A stretch of DNA of 64,000 nucleotides from DRYM01 sp964526225 (GTDB taxonomy: Archaea; Thermoproteota; Thermoprotei_A; EX4484-217-1), in the NCBI GenBank assembly GCA_964526225.1, contig CAZGLL010000003.1, forward strand, positions 8,145 to 72,144, read 5' to 3'. Positions 51,856-60,335 of this stretch are shown in pieces; the first letter of the stretch is position 1, and every line of letters begins with the position of its first letter. Both the position numbers and the translations under genes were made by a program. The notes beneath the pieces were generated by a model. It made no database searches. It was not told where the DNA came from and saw nothing but the letters and a program-made list of their open reading frames with translations.

Positions 51856-52203
51856 ATTCTCTATTTTCTCAAGTATTTCAAGCCATAGTTTAAGCGATTC
51901 AAGCATTTCCTTACTTACAGATGAGGCGTCGAGTGTTGTGAGAAGCTCGTTTATCTGGTTTATTTTCGTAACAATGTTTCTTTCAAGATTATCTAAAGCT
52001 ATTGAGGCTGATACTGTTGCATGTTCAGCTTCGCTTTGAACAATGTAAAATCTCGTTCCACATACGGGACATATTACTTCCCCTGTCTTTAACTTGAACA
52101 GTGGAGCCTTATCCTTAGGACAAGTTATTGAGAGCATTGTAGCTCCTGATTTTAGAAGATCTGCCATTTTCCTAATATAATCCTTACCTATTTTCTCAGG
52201 CAT
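51832..52203 (-). CDS. Sjogren's/scleroderma autoantigen 1-family protein (zinc-ribbon type)
   Basis: 123 residues: GKDYIRKMADLLKSGATMLS, then TCPKDKAPLFKLKTGEVICP and VCGTRFYIV, then a long helical tail. The archaeal members have CPxC...CPvC; here the first knuckle reads CPKD, so one zinc Cys is replaced by Asp. The C-terminal helices (LDNLERNIVTKINQINELLT) may form a coiled coil. Function unknown, possibly in transcription or mitotic-like processes in eukaryotes. Confidence 0.82.
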   Translation of the reverse strand: MPEKIGKDYIRKMADLLKSGATMLSITCPKDKAPLFKLKTGEVICPVCGTRFYIVQSEAEHATVSASIALDNLERNIVTKINQINELLTTLDASSVSKEMLESLKLWLEILEKIENLKRASRK

Positions 52204-52295
52204 TACTGCTTAAACCTCCGAAAGGACTTTAAATAAAAACCTGTCTAAATATATTATGCTGAGTCCGAAGTAGTCATGTGAAGGGTGGTTTGAAA

Positions 52296-52571
52296 ATGGC
52301 GGCACAACAATCTGATGAAAGAGAAGCTAAGATAAGAATGGCTATAATGATGCTTACATCAATAATTAACGATACTAGTGTACCTAGAAACATTAGGAGA
52401 GCGTGTACTGAAGCGATAAGGCATCTTCAAAACCCAACCTTAAGCTATGGTGTGAGAGCGGCAAATGCGATAAGCGTTTTAGATGAAATTTCGCAAGATC
52501 CCAATATGCCACCTTATGCTAGGACGAGAATATGGAATGTCGTTACATTGTTAGAAACCGTAAGGGACTAA
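52296..52571 (+). CDS. UPF0147 protein
   Basis: 91 residues from the ATG at 52296 (GGGTGG 8 nt before; a GTG at 52278 adds six residues and overlaps that site). MAAQQSDEREAKIRMAIMML, then DTSVPRNIRRACTEAIRHLQ and LSYGVRAANAISVLDEISQD fit the small helical UPF0147 family, found in almost all archaea with unknown role. Divergent from the zinc-ribbon gene. Confidence 0.92.
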   Translation: MAAQQSDEREAKIRMAIMMLTSIINDTSVPRNIRRACTEAIRHLQNPTLSYGVRAANAISVLDEISQDPNMPPYARTRIWNVVTLLETVRD

Positions 52572-52679
52572 TCATAGTATGGGAACTTAAAAATTCACAC
52601 TTTCTAATTCTTTCTCATAAATAGCTTAGATGATTATTTAATAACGGAACATTATTCATGATATATGTGGTGTCGTTTC

Positions 52680-54164
52680 GTGAACACAGTTAACGTAAGA
52701 GTTCGAGGGATTTATGCAACAGCTATTTCAAAAATACTTTACGATAAAGGATTTAACATCTCTCATGCTTCTAAAAAAATTAGGGAAAGACTTGGTTTAA
52801 AAGAAACACTGGCACCGCCTGACGTTACAGTTAAGGACTTAGAGCATAGACAGGGAATCTTAATTATCGGAAGCTATGAGGAAGGAAGAACAGTATATAA
52901 TGTTCTTAAAGAGACTATAAGGCCTTCGATAATGTACGTTAGTAAGCTCCCTTTCCATGGAATTATTAAGGGAGAAGTTGTTGAGGTAAAGAATAATGTC
53001 TCTATAGTTGACTTAGGTATTAACGGAATAAAGGGTATTTTAAAAGAACAATTAAACGTAGGTGATGAAGTAGTAGTTGACGTAAGCAAGCCTCTTCTTC
53101 CTCCAAATAATATGGCTACCTTATCGAGGAACTATATGGTACATGGGAAATATGTGGTGCTAATATATGGTAGGTCAGGTAAAGTATTCTTCAGCGAACA
53201 CATTACCGACCCTAGGCTTAAAAGAAATTTGAAAACACTAGCTTCTCTTATGAAAATAGAGGGTAATTGGGGTATTAAGTGGAGAAGTGCTACAACAATA
53301 GGTAAAGTTGATGAGTTCATGCTTGATCTTCAAAATACAGTTAAATACGCTAACGAATTAATTTCGAAATTTGATAAAGCTAAGAAAGGAGAACTTATAT
53401 ATACGGGACAGTTTTTCGGAATGCTTGTTTTCTCAGATAGAGATAAAGAGAAATTGGATGAAATTAGATCGAAAGTTTATCCTACGATCAAAGGACATCA
53501 TAAGTATAAGTCGTTAAGTAACGAATTAACCGAAATAGTCGATTATACAGAGTATGTGCTACTTAATAAGCCCGAAATAGCAAATGACCTTTCGAAAATA
53601 CTACTACACTATGTTTACGAAAAGCTTAAGGAAAAAACGCATATCGAAATAGAGCACATAAGCATTTTCGAAAATGAAATTAAAAAGCTAACTCCAGGAC
53701 AAATAGTTAAGTTAACTATGGAGAACGATGAGGCACAAATTACTGTGAAAAGGATTTTCAAAAGTAAAGGCATTTACGACGGCTTAGGTGTTGAGAAAGA
53801 ACCTGGAGACTACGATTTAATGGAGGTTTCAACAAAACATCCACTAATAATTCATAAGTATTTTTCTAAAAACGGAACATTTAAGGGAATTTACTTAAAC
53901 ATAAACACACCCCCAGAAATTGTTCCAGGTAAGATAAGATACATAGATTACGAAGTAGATGTTGTAGCAACAAGGGATGAAGTAAGAAAAATAGATGTTG
54001 AGAAACTAGAGAAAACCGTAGAGGAAGGAATATTAGATCCCGACGAAGCAAAAGAGAAATTAGAGATAGCTGAAAAAGCATTTAGGTTCCTAAAGGAAAA
54101 CATTGAGAATTTAGAGAAAATATCGATAAAAGATTTAGAGCAAGCACTTCACAAAGAAAGCTAA
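52680..54164 (+). CDS. FAU-1-type RNA-binding protein (RNase E/G-like S1 plus DUF402)
   Basis: 494 residues from the GTG at 52680, which gives the family-like start MNTVNVRVRGIYATAISKIL; an ATG at 52665 adds five unconserved residues. An S1-like barrel (about 85-150) interrupts the first half; the later part has the DUF402 domain: DYDLMEVSTKHPLIIHKYFS, NINTPPEIVPGKIRYIDYEV, then VARTRDEV-like end and Glu/Lys helices. Related to RNase E/G; the Pyrococcus protein FAU-1 binds AU-rich RNA and acts on 5S rRNA precursor. TATA-like TTATTTAATA at about 52632. Confidence 0.87.
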   Translation: MNTVNVRVRGIYATAISKILYDKGFNISHASKKIRERLGLKETLAPPDVTVKDLEHRQGILIIGSYEEGRTVYNVLKETIRPSIMYVSKLPFHGIIKGEVVEVKNNVSIVDLGINGIKGILKEQLNVGDEVVVDVSKPLLPPNNMATLSRNYMVHGKYVVLIYGRSGKVFFSEHITDPRLKRNLKTLASLMKIEGNWGIKWRSATTIGKVDEFMLDLQNTVKYANELISKFDKAKKGELIYTGQFFGMLVFSDRDKEKLDEIRSKVYPTIKGHHKYKSLSNELTEIVDYTEYVLLNKPEIANDLSKILLHYVYEKLKEKTHIEIEHISIFENEIKKLTPGQIVKLTMENDEAQITVKRIFKSKGIYDGLGVEKEPGDYDLMEVSTKHPLIIHKYFSKNGTFKGIYLNINTPPEIVPGKIRYIDYEVDVVATRDEVRKIDVEKLEKTVEEGILDPDEAKEKLEIAEKAFRFLKENIENLEKISIKDLEQALHKES

Positions 54165-54207
54165 CCTTAAAAAACACCTGAAACTACATAGCTAAATGGG
54201 ACAGTGA

Positions 54208-54295
54208 GCGGGGGTGCCCGAGCTAGGTCAAAGGGGTCGGGCTGAGGCCCCGATGGCGTAGGCCTGCGTGGGTTCAAATCCCACCCCCCGCACCA
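54208..54295 (+). tRNA. tRNA-Leu(GAG), CCA encoded
   Basis: 88 nt with CCA at 54293-54295. Acceptor GCGGGGG/CCCCCGC, long variable arm, anticodon stem TCGGG/CCCGA with loop CTGAGGC, giving anticodon GAG. The body is the same as tRNA-Leu(TAA) at 22470 but for the anticodon arm and one D-loop base. A broken reading frame abuts its 3' end on the other strand. Confidence 0.95.
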
Positions 54296-54475
54296 ACCAC
54301 GGTTTCTTACAATAAGTTTTTGAGGAAATGTTGCTGTTTTGTTGGTCTCTACTAAACGCGTATATGCTAATTGAGGTCCATCACCCATTAATACAGCTAC
54401 CTATGTTGTTCCTCTTATTTCTTCAAGTTTGCTCTGACATTTAATGCTAAGTCTTCATGGAATGAAATACTTCAT
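54296..54475 (-). pseudogene. Broken reading frame abutting the 3' end of tRNA-Leu(GAG)
   Basis: An ATG at 54475 with GGAGG 6 nt upstream starts MKYFIP, then an in-frame TGA, then RLSIKCQSKLEEIRGTT, then a TAG, then VAVLMGDGPQLAYTRLVETN and KTATFPQKLIVRNRG, running on into the antisense of the tRNA. All pieces are in one frame and look gene-like. The stops make it a decayed gene or the remnant of an element once inserted at this tRNA. Family not recognised; it lacks the YYVY...GPL motif of SSV-type int(N). The rest of the gap to 54596 holds no gene. Confidence 0.4.
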
Positions 54476-54596
54476 TGAGTTCCTCCTAAAGCCTTTTGTT
54501 TTACAGCTTACTAGATAAATAATGTTAGGTAAGCTACGTTGTTTATTCTTTCTCGATAAGCTAGTTAGACATTTAAAAATGTTTAAGTGTAAGATT

Positions 54597-55040
54597 TTAC
54601 CTTACAATAAGTATTGACTTATTTGTACAGTGGTTGAAAAGGTACGAGGAAGTACTTCCAACAATGAATCTGCTTATAGTACCTAAGCCTCTTGATCCGA
54701 CAACTACTAAGTCTACTCCTAGTTCTGAAGCTTTCTTACAAATTGTTGGTCCAGGCTTTCCCTCAACTATTACCGGTTTTGCTTCTACATTTTCACTTTG
54801 AGCCTTAGTTAACGCTCTATACATTATCCTGTCAGCATGTTCTTTTAATGCTTCAATTAACACTTGCCTTTTAGCTTTATCTATTGATGGGACAAGTAAA
54901 GGTTCAATAACATAGATTATGTAAAGTGTAGCATTAAATTTCTTACATATTTCAATAGCTACTTTAAGCGCTCTTTCTGAAACGTCGGATCCATCTACAC
55001 CTACAATAACTTTGGAGAAAATCATTTCCCTCACATCCAC
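54597..55040 (-). CDS. Universal stress protein UspA family
   Basis: 147 residues (an ATG at residue 6, MIFSKVIVGVDGSDVSERAL, is an equally likely start). Conserved VIVGVDGSDVSERALK at the start and the ATP-binding end VVGSRGLGTISRFIVGSTSS (G-2x-G-9x-GS). A single-domain Usp, probably a nucleotide-binding dimer under stress. The right-hand gap to 55199 is AT-rich with a TTAACT/AGTTAA inverted repeat at about 55081-55095. Confidence 0.9.
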   Translation of the reverse strand: MDVREMIFSKVIVGVDGSDVSERALKVAIEICKKFNATLYIIYVIEPLLVPSIDKAKRQVLIEALKEHADRIMYRALTKAQSENVEAKPVIVEGKPGPTICKKASELGVDLVVVGSRGLGTISRFIVGSTSSYLFNHCTNKSILIVR

Positions 55041-55199
55041 TATACTCTATACTTATTCGAGCCTATAACTATAAACAATATTAACTGTTAGTTAAGCTAT
55101 GAATTAAACTATAAGCTTATATTAAATAGTGTTTAAACGGTAATAATTTAAGCTTAGAGTATGAGAGTGTATGTAGATAGGTATTCGTAGGGACTATTT

Positions 55200-55502
55200 A
55201 TGAAAATATCTGAAGCACAAACTTTAGTTGAGGAAATAATAAAAAGATATGGTATTAGAAGAAACGTTCTAGCATCTTTAGCGGGAGTATATGAGGAATT
55301 AGGGGAGCTTACATCAAAAATACTAGTTAAAGAAGGATTTAAGAGAGGCTCTGTAACACCTGAGGAAGTAGGTTATTCTTTTGCTGAAGTACTATTTGAA
55401 CTTCTAAAACTTGCTGATAGTTGCAATATTGATTTAGAACGCGAATGGCTAAAGGCTGTTGAAAAATGGAAAACTGCTAGAGAAGAACCTCGTTGGCTAT
55501 GA
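55200..55502 (+). CDS. MazG-like nucleotide pyrophosphohydrolase-fold protein
   Basis: 100 residues, all-alpha. GVYEELGELTSKIL and YSFAEVLFELLKLADSCNID have the ExxE ... ExxD arrangement of MazG/all-alpha NTP-PPases (E32, E35; E68-type; D75). Residues such as KWKTAREEPRWL close the protein. Such enzymes clear abnormal nucleotides. The second motif has E...E...D with unusual spacing, so activity is not sure. Confidence 0.65.
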   Translation: MKISEAQTLVEEIIKRYGIRRNVLASLAGVYEELGELTSKILVKEGFKRGSVTPEEVGYSFAEVLFELLKLADSCNIDLEREWLKAVEKWKTAREEPRWL

Positions 55503-55519
55503 AAAGCAAAGTCATGTGT

Positions 55520-55641
55520 TGGCGCCGGGGGCGGGATTCGAACCCGCGCGCCCCGCGAAGGGGGCAGTGGGTCTCCCGATTTCTTAGCCGGAAATGGTGT
55601 GGTCTCGAGCCCACCGCCTTAGACCGCTCGGCCACCCCGGC
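55520..55641 (-). tRNA. tRNA-Ser(CGA) with an anticodon-loop intron, CCA encoded
   Basis: Acceptor GCCGGGG/CCCCGGC, T-arm GGGTTCGAATCCC, long variable arm CCCCCTTCGCGGGG, CCA at 55520-55522. The anticodon stem GTGGG/CCCAC encloses C-T-CGA-G and A with a 31-nt intron after position 37. After splicing the tRNA is 91 nt with CCA. Confidence 0.92.
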
Positions 55642-55692
55642 GCCTAAGCTTTTTTTTCTATATTTGGGTTAAAAAACATTTAATTTGCCTTA

Positions 55693-56643
55693 CTAAAGCG
55701 GTAATGAAGGGGGCTTTTTATCATATGCTACTTCTTTGATTTCACTAATTCTCTTCCTAATATGTTTGGGTAGGAGGAACATTTCGACATGTGTTTCACC
55801 ATCGTAGAATCTTAGTTCTCCCACTATTCTTTCCCTTATTCTCTTTTCGACCTCCTCCTTACTAAGTTCTTTAGGATCCCATTTATCTGATGCTACAACA
55901 AAGCTCCAGATACTATGAAATGCTGGGACAAACACTTTATACGTTGAAGTTTTCTTAAACACTTTGGCTAAAGTGTTCCTTATCATTGCATGTGCTTCAA
56001 TAGAATATACTAGAGATGTTGCTTGAGTAACAACAACACCATCGGGCTTAACAACGTTCTTCTTAATTAAGCTGTAGAATTCGTAGGTGTATAGATAATA
56101 TGATGGCCCTCCTGCTACGGGGTCTGTTAGGTCAAGTATTACTACATCGAATTTTTCTCCGGGATATTCTGAAACAAACTTTCTACCGTCCCCTATAATC
56201 AGTTTCACCTTAGGATTTTCGAAAGCTCCTTGATGCCATTTCCATAAGTACTTCTTAGCAATGTTTATGACTTTCTTGTCCAAATCAACCATCACTATTT
56301 CTTTAACACTCTTATGCTTTAGAAGCTCCCTAAGGTTTGCTCCTTCACCACCCCCTATTACGAGAGCTCTTTCAGGCCATGGATGAGCTAACATTGGCGG
56401 GTGAACTATGGCTTCATGATATATCCACTCGTCCTTCTCGGCGGATTGAATTCTACCGTCAAGTATGAGGGTTCTTCCATGTTCAAAAGTTTCGACAACC
56501 TCAATTATCTGGTACTTGGACTTACCAATATAAACCACCTTGTCTATTGCGTCAGCGCTGAATTCTCTCGGTGTTTGCCATTCGAAATGCCATAACCATC
56601 TTGGTTCCAAATAATCAAGCTGCATTCTCCATGAAACCCCCAA
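55693..56643 (-). CDS. speE: Spermidine synthase (polyamine aminopropyltransferase)
   Basis: 316 residues as given from TTG; the ATG at residue 7 (MQLDYLEPRWLWHFEW) may be the start. YQIIEVVETFEHGRTLILDG, GGGEGANLRELLKHKSVKEI (dcSAM site), DLTDPVAGGPSYYLYTYEFY (gate and catalytic Asp, DxxD). Transfers aminopropyl groups from decarboxylated SAM to putrescine, agmatine or longer amines; the released MTA is the substrate of mtnP at 20.4 kb. C-terminal extension is about 30 residues longer than in bacteria. Confidence 0.93.
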   Translation of the reverse strand: MGVSWRMQLDYLEPRWLWHFEWQTPREFSADAIDKVVYIGKSKYQIIEVVETFEHGRTLILDGRIQSAEKDEWIYHEAIVHPPMLAHPWPERALVIGGGEGANLRELLKHKSVKEIVMVDLDKKVINIAKKYLWKWHQGAFENPKVKLIIGDGRKFVSEYPGEKFDVVILDLTDPVAGGPSYYLYTYEFYSLIKKNVVKPDGVVVTQATSLVYSIEAHAMIRNTLAKVFKKTSTYKVFVPAFHSIWSFVVASDKWDPKELSKEEVEKRIRERIVGELRFYDGETHVEMFLLPKHIRKRISEIKEVAYDKKPPSLPL

Positions 56644-56654
56644 GAATTTTTCCT

Positions 56655-57272
56655 TTAAAGGTACCGTTCTTCGTGAAATATAAGTTTAGCTAGCGATGAA
56701 GCAATGGTTTTAGCTAATCTTAAAGGTTCAGGGTATTTACCTTTCAGAATAAGTTTCAACACTATGTTTTCGGCTTCTTCAACATTTAAGCCTAAAGGTT
56801 GAATAAACAGTTTCCCTTTAACCTTACGTACCCTATGTATTTTCGCTTTCTCCCTAAATCTCCTAAGTATTTTTAATCTGTCCTTCCAGTCGAGAAAGTG
56901 TTTTCTAAGTGCTTTTTCAACTTCCTCATCTGAAGGTTTGTCCTCCGTAACGACAATAACCGACCTATCAAAGGCTTCATATATTTCTACGGGATCTATT
57001 ATATTAAATCCCGCAAAGGTTATTCCTCCAAGTAAAACAACATCTACCTGGCTTTTTCCCTGAAGCTTTAAGAGCGCTTGGATAGCTTTTTCTGTTCCAT
57101 CTAAACCGTCAATCTCTATTAAATTCAGTACTACAGATTTTGGCTTCACATTTTCCATTAAGACTGCGGCTAAAACCGTCCTATAACCCTTCATTTCTTT
57201 AAGTTTAGGTGGGAAGTAACCGTCTTCGAACCCTACAGCCATTAAGGGGTTGCTACTGGAGTATTCCTTCAA
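56655..57272 (-). CDS. DUF99 (endonuclease V-like fold) protein
   Basis: 205 residues: VGFEDGYFPPKLKEMKGYRT, then IEIDGLDGTEKAIQALLKLQ, VDVVLLGGITFAGFNIIDPV. Typical DUF99, distantly related to endonuclease V; the acidic residues in GFEDG and IDGLDGT match possible metal ligands. Role in DNA repair is suspected from the fold. Overlaps the end of cdc6 by 20 nt, 11 nt before speE. Confidence 0.85.
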   Translation of the reverse strand: MKEYSSSNPLMAVGFEDGYFPPKLKEMKGYRTVLAAVLMENVKPKSVVLNLIEIDGLDGTEKAIQALLKLQGKSQVDVVLLGGITFAGFNIIDPVEIYEAFDRSVIVVTEDKPSDEEVEKALRKHFLDWKDRLKILRRFREKAKIHRVRKVKGKLFIQPLGLNVEEAENIVLKLILKGKYPEPLRLAKTIASSLAKLIFHEERYL

Positions 57273-58449
57273 GATATCTGTCCTCTAACATTACTTCCTC
57301 TATTATTTTCGGTTGAACATTTAGTTTAACAATTTTCGTTCTACCATACCTTCCTCTACTAACTATTTGTGCTTCAATTAGCCCTAGCGTGTCCAGTTCG
57401 TTTATTATGTCGCTTATTCTCCTATATGTGAGAGATGCTGTATCCATTCTTTCACACAATGCTCTATATTCGGAATATATTTCGCCTGTCGTAGGTGGGC
57501 TTGTTTTCCTCATTTGTAATCTGTAAATGCTTGCTAAAACTAGTTTACCGTGGAAAGGCATTGTTCTAACTATTTCTGAAACCTTGTCTTTCTCAAGTTC
57601 ATCACGTGCTTTCCAAACATGGTCAATAGTTACTTTTCTTGCACCTTCTTGTTCTGCGAGTTCTCCAGCAACTCTTAGGAGGTCAAGTGCTTTCCTAGCA
57701 TCGCCATGTTCTTTAGCTGCTAAAGCAGCACATAGCGGGATTACTCCATCATCTAATGTGTCTTCGTAAAATGCTTTCTTAGCTCTTTCAGAAAGAATGT
57801 CTTCAAGTTGGACAGCATCGTATGGTGGAAAAACCATTTCAACTTCTCCGAGACTACTTTTAATTCTTGGGTCAAGTATTTCGCTAAACCTTACATCGTT
57901 CGTTATGCCGATCATTGAAATTTCGGAGTTACTTAGGATTTCATTTGTTCTCGAAAGCCTGTAAAGTATGTCGTCACCATGCTTCTTAACTAGGTAGTCT
58001 ATTTCGTCGAGGATAACTATTAGTGTTGCACCTAGGTTTTCAAGACCCCTAATAAATCTACGGTAAACTTCTGCAGCAGGAATTCCTGTGAAAGGAACTT
58101 TTACACCTACTGATTCAGCAAGCTCCATGAGAACACGGTATGGCGTATCGCTTTGCCTAGTGTTAACATATGCTACCTTAACGTTAACATTGAATTTCTT
58201 AGCTGTTTCAACAAGCTTCCTAGTAACATATTTCGTAACAGCAGTTTTACCTGTACCAGTAAGACCGTAAATGAAAACATTACTTGGACGAGAGCCCTTA
58301 AGAACAGGAGCTAAAATACCCCCAAGCTTACGAATCTCCCTCTCCCTATGAGGAAGTTTATCGGGAATATAATCAGGCTTAAGAATATCCCTATTACGGA
58401 AAATACCCGACTTAATAACCCTCAAGAAGATATCTTCAAGCTCCACCAA
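57253..58449 (-). CDS. cdc6: Replication initiator Orc1/Cdc6
   Basis: 398 residues, TTG start. AAA+ Walker A VFIYGLTGTGKTAVTKYVTR (about 58-77), Walker B TLIVILDEIDYLV, sensor 1 ISMIGITNDVRF, sensor 2 GDARKALDLLRVAGE, and a C-terminal winged helix (about 300-390). It binds origins and loads MCM. Archaeal origins often lie next to such a gene, so one ORB-like box was looked for and found in the upstream gap (58461-58482). Confidence 0.95.
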   Translation of the reverse strand: MVELEDIFLRVIKSGIFRNRDILKPDYIPDKLPHREREIRKLGGILAPVLKGSRPSNVFIYGLTGTGKTAVTKYVTRKLVETAKKFNVNVKVAYVNTRQSDTPYRVLMELAESVGVKVPFTGIPAAEVYRRFIRGLENLGATLIVILDEIDYLVKKHGDDILYRLSRTNEILSNSEISMIGITNDVRFSEILDPRIKSSLGEVEMVFPPYDAVQLEDILSERAKKAFYEDTLDDGVIPLCAALAAKEHGDARKALDLLRVAGELAEQEGARKVTIDHVWKARDELEKDKVSEIVRTMPFHGKLVLASIYRLQMRKTSPPTTGEIYSEYRALCERMDTASLTYRRISDIINELDTLGLIEAQIVSRGRYGRTKIVKLNVQPKIIEEVMLEDRYLEGILQ

Positions 58450-58460
58450 AACCCGGCAAA

Positions 58461-58482
58461 CCCCTCCTCGAACACACTAGAG
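58461..58482 (-). promoter_or_regulatory. Single ORB-like (origin recognition box) candidate upstream of cdc6
   Basis: On the minus strand CTCTAGTGTGTTCGAGGAGG (then GG) resembles the archaeal ORB core CTCCAGTGGAAACGAAGGGG in the first half, the CGA and the G-string, with one base change and two extra bases. It lies 12 nt upstream of the cdc6 start. Only one copy is seen, whereas origins usually have several in both directions, so it may only be a site for self-regulation of cdc6. Confidence 0.25.
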
Positions 58483-58554
58483 TAGAAATAATGGAACCGG
58501 AGGAATAAATAGGTCTCCCCAAAACACCAAAATAATAAGTTTAAAAACTACCTA

Positions 58555-58815
<261 letters not shown>

Positions 58816-58993
58816 AATAAAATGTTGGTTACTTTCATAAGTAGTTAACCCATGATTCGTATAACTACGCCCTTTTTATTAACTTACGCACTAAGATAAA
58901 AACACTTTAGCCAGAGTGGTTGCAATATAAGTTACAAAATAAGTCAGAAAACTTCTGGTAAATAGCGATAGCGCTGTACATTGTGAATACCGA

Positions 58994-59251
58994 ATGATGT
59001 TATTGTGGAAAGACTGCAAACTAACCTACGAGATGAAGAGAAACCTACTAGCATTAAGCGGGAAACCACTAAAAATAACCAAGATACATGAAGCAACAAA
59101 AGTATCATGGGAAACCGTGGATGTAACAATAAAATTACTAATAGCAATGAAACTCGTGGAAAAGATTCAAGACAAAACATGAACATACTACAAGCTAACA
59201 GACATAGGTATGAAAAATAACCAGAATAATACGAGAAAATAGAAGAAAGAG
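58994..59251 (+). pseudogene. Winged-helix regulator broken by an in-frame TGA
   Basis: MMLLWKDCKLTYEMKRNLLA, KPLKITKIHEATKVSWETVD and TIKLLIAMKLVEKIQDKT form an archaeal winged helix. A TGA at 59180-59182 follows, then the same frame goes on TYYKLTDIGMKNNQNNTRK to TAG. The second piece is the normal wing and closing strand (YYKLTDIG), so the original codon was probably GGA (Gly). Without the wing the product would be incomplete. It lies next to int(N) and probably belonged to the inserted element. Confidence 0.6.
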
Positions 59252-59400
59252 AGCGAGAAGCCTAAAAATCTTACCAAGATTCTTAACTTTACATCACCAA
59301 TAGGTATTAAATGTTAAGATTAGGTAAAAATATATAGCTTTATTAAGAGTATTCCCATAGTACCGCTATAAACTCCTTAAATACTACTTGGGTGTATTTT

Positions 59401-60309
59401 GTGGATACATTTACAGTCTCAGCACCTTCAGCATTAGTATTAACAAATGAAGTACATAGTAATATTGATGTAAGTGAAATCCAGCAACCTAAGTTTCATG
59501 GTGATAATGCACTAAAAATAGTTGAAGAGAACGCTCTTTACATATTTAATAACTTAAACTATATCTTTGCACAGTATAAAATTAAACCCGTTCTCAATAT
59601 TAATGAATTAAGAGAACATATTATGGCAGAGACAAAAAAACAAATTGAAGATATAAATAAAAGAATAGATGAAATACTTGAATCAAAGAAGCCTATAGGT
59701 GTAAAAATTAAAAAGATAATAAATATACTTAGCGAACTTAAAAAGAAAGATCTTGAAGCTATATCAGAGATTAAGAGGTTTATTGAGCATCTACTCGTAG
59801 AATCCAATATACCCCCCGTAGTCTTAGGCAATATGAGATTATATCTCGATATTGACGAGAAACTTACAGAAAAATTATGGGATATAAAACTTAGAGAGTT
59901 ACAGAGCTTACTTAAAATTTTGCCCTCAAGGTATCCCGGGAGAGTTAAGCAGGTAGAAAAACGAAAGAAAGCTCTTCTAGAAAAAACCCTAAAAATTGAG
60001 ATATATAGAGAGATTCGTCCTTACGAAAGAAATACTCGGTTAAATGCATGTGTTATATTATTTTATATACTGCTCAATTGCATCGACACTCTAGATGATG
60101 TTCACCCGATAAATCTACAGAAAATACTTAAAAAATCAAAGACATTAAATATAGAGGTTCTTAATGACTTAAATGAAAAACTCGTTGAAAGCCTACATGC
60201 ACTGATATTTAAGATAGCTAAATATAATGAAACGGAGCCTCTTCTTACTATGAGACTTCTTTCAAAATATACATTAACGTTTTGGGCTACTATGGTTAGC
60301 ACATATTAA
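59401..60309 (+). CDS. Hypothetical helical protein, first gene of a two-gene unit with a PIN protein
   Basis: About 302 residues from the GTG at 59401 (GGGTG 7 nt upstream; a GTG at 59392 overlaps this site). Residues about 60-120 form a Lys/Glu coiled-coil-like stretch (KKQIEDINKRIDEILESKKP ... IINILSELKKKDLEAISEIK); the rest is helical with one more hydrophobic part (NACVILFYILLNCID). No family recognised. It is 26 nt before the PIN gene, with a TATA box AAATATATAGC at about 59326-59337. It may be an antitoxin or a partner of the PIN nuclease; this is inference. Confidence 0.5.
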   Translation: MDTFTVSAPSALVLTNEVHSNIDVSEIQQPKFHGDNALKIVEENALYIFNNLNYIFAQYKIKPVLNINELREHIMAETKKQIEDINKRIDEILESKKPIGVKIKKIINILSELKKKDLEAISEIKRFIEHLLVESNIPPVVLGNMRLYLDIDEKLTEKLWDIKLRELQSLLKILPSRYPGRVKQVEKRKKALLEKTLKIEIYREIRPYERNTRLNACVILFYILLNCIDTLDDVHPINLQKILKKSKTLNIEVLNDLNEKLVESLHALIFKIAKYNETEPLLTMRLLSKYTLTFWATMVSTY

Positions 60310-60335
60310 TCTCATATATCCAAGGGTACATAAAG

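Noticed and set aside
54167..54292. Part of a minus-strand frame reading GWDLNPRRPTPSGP
   Set aside because: It is the antisense of tRNA-Leu(GAG); such peptides are typical false genes over tRNAs. Only the part right of the tRNA is considered as a remnant.
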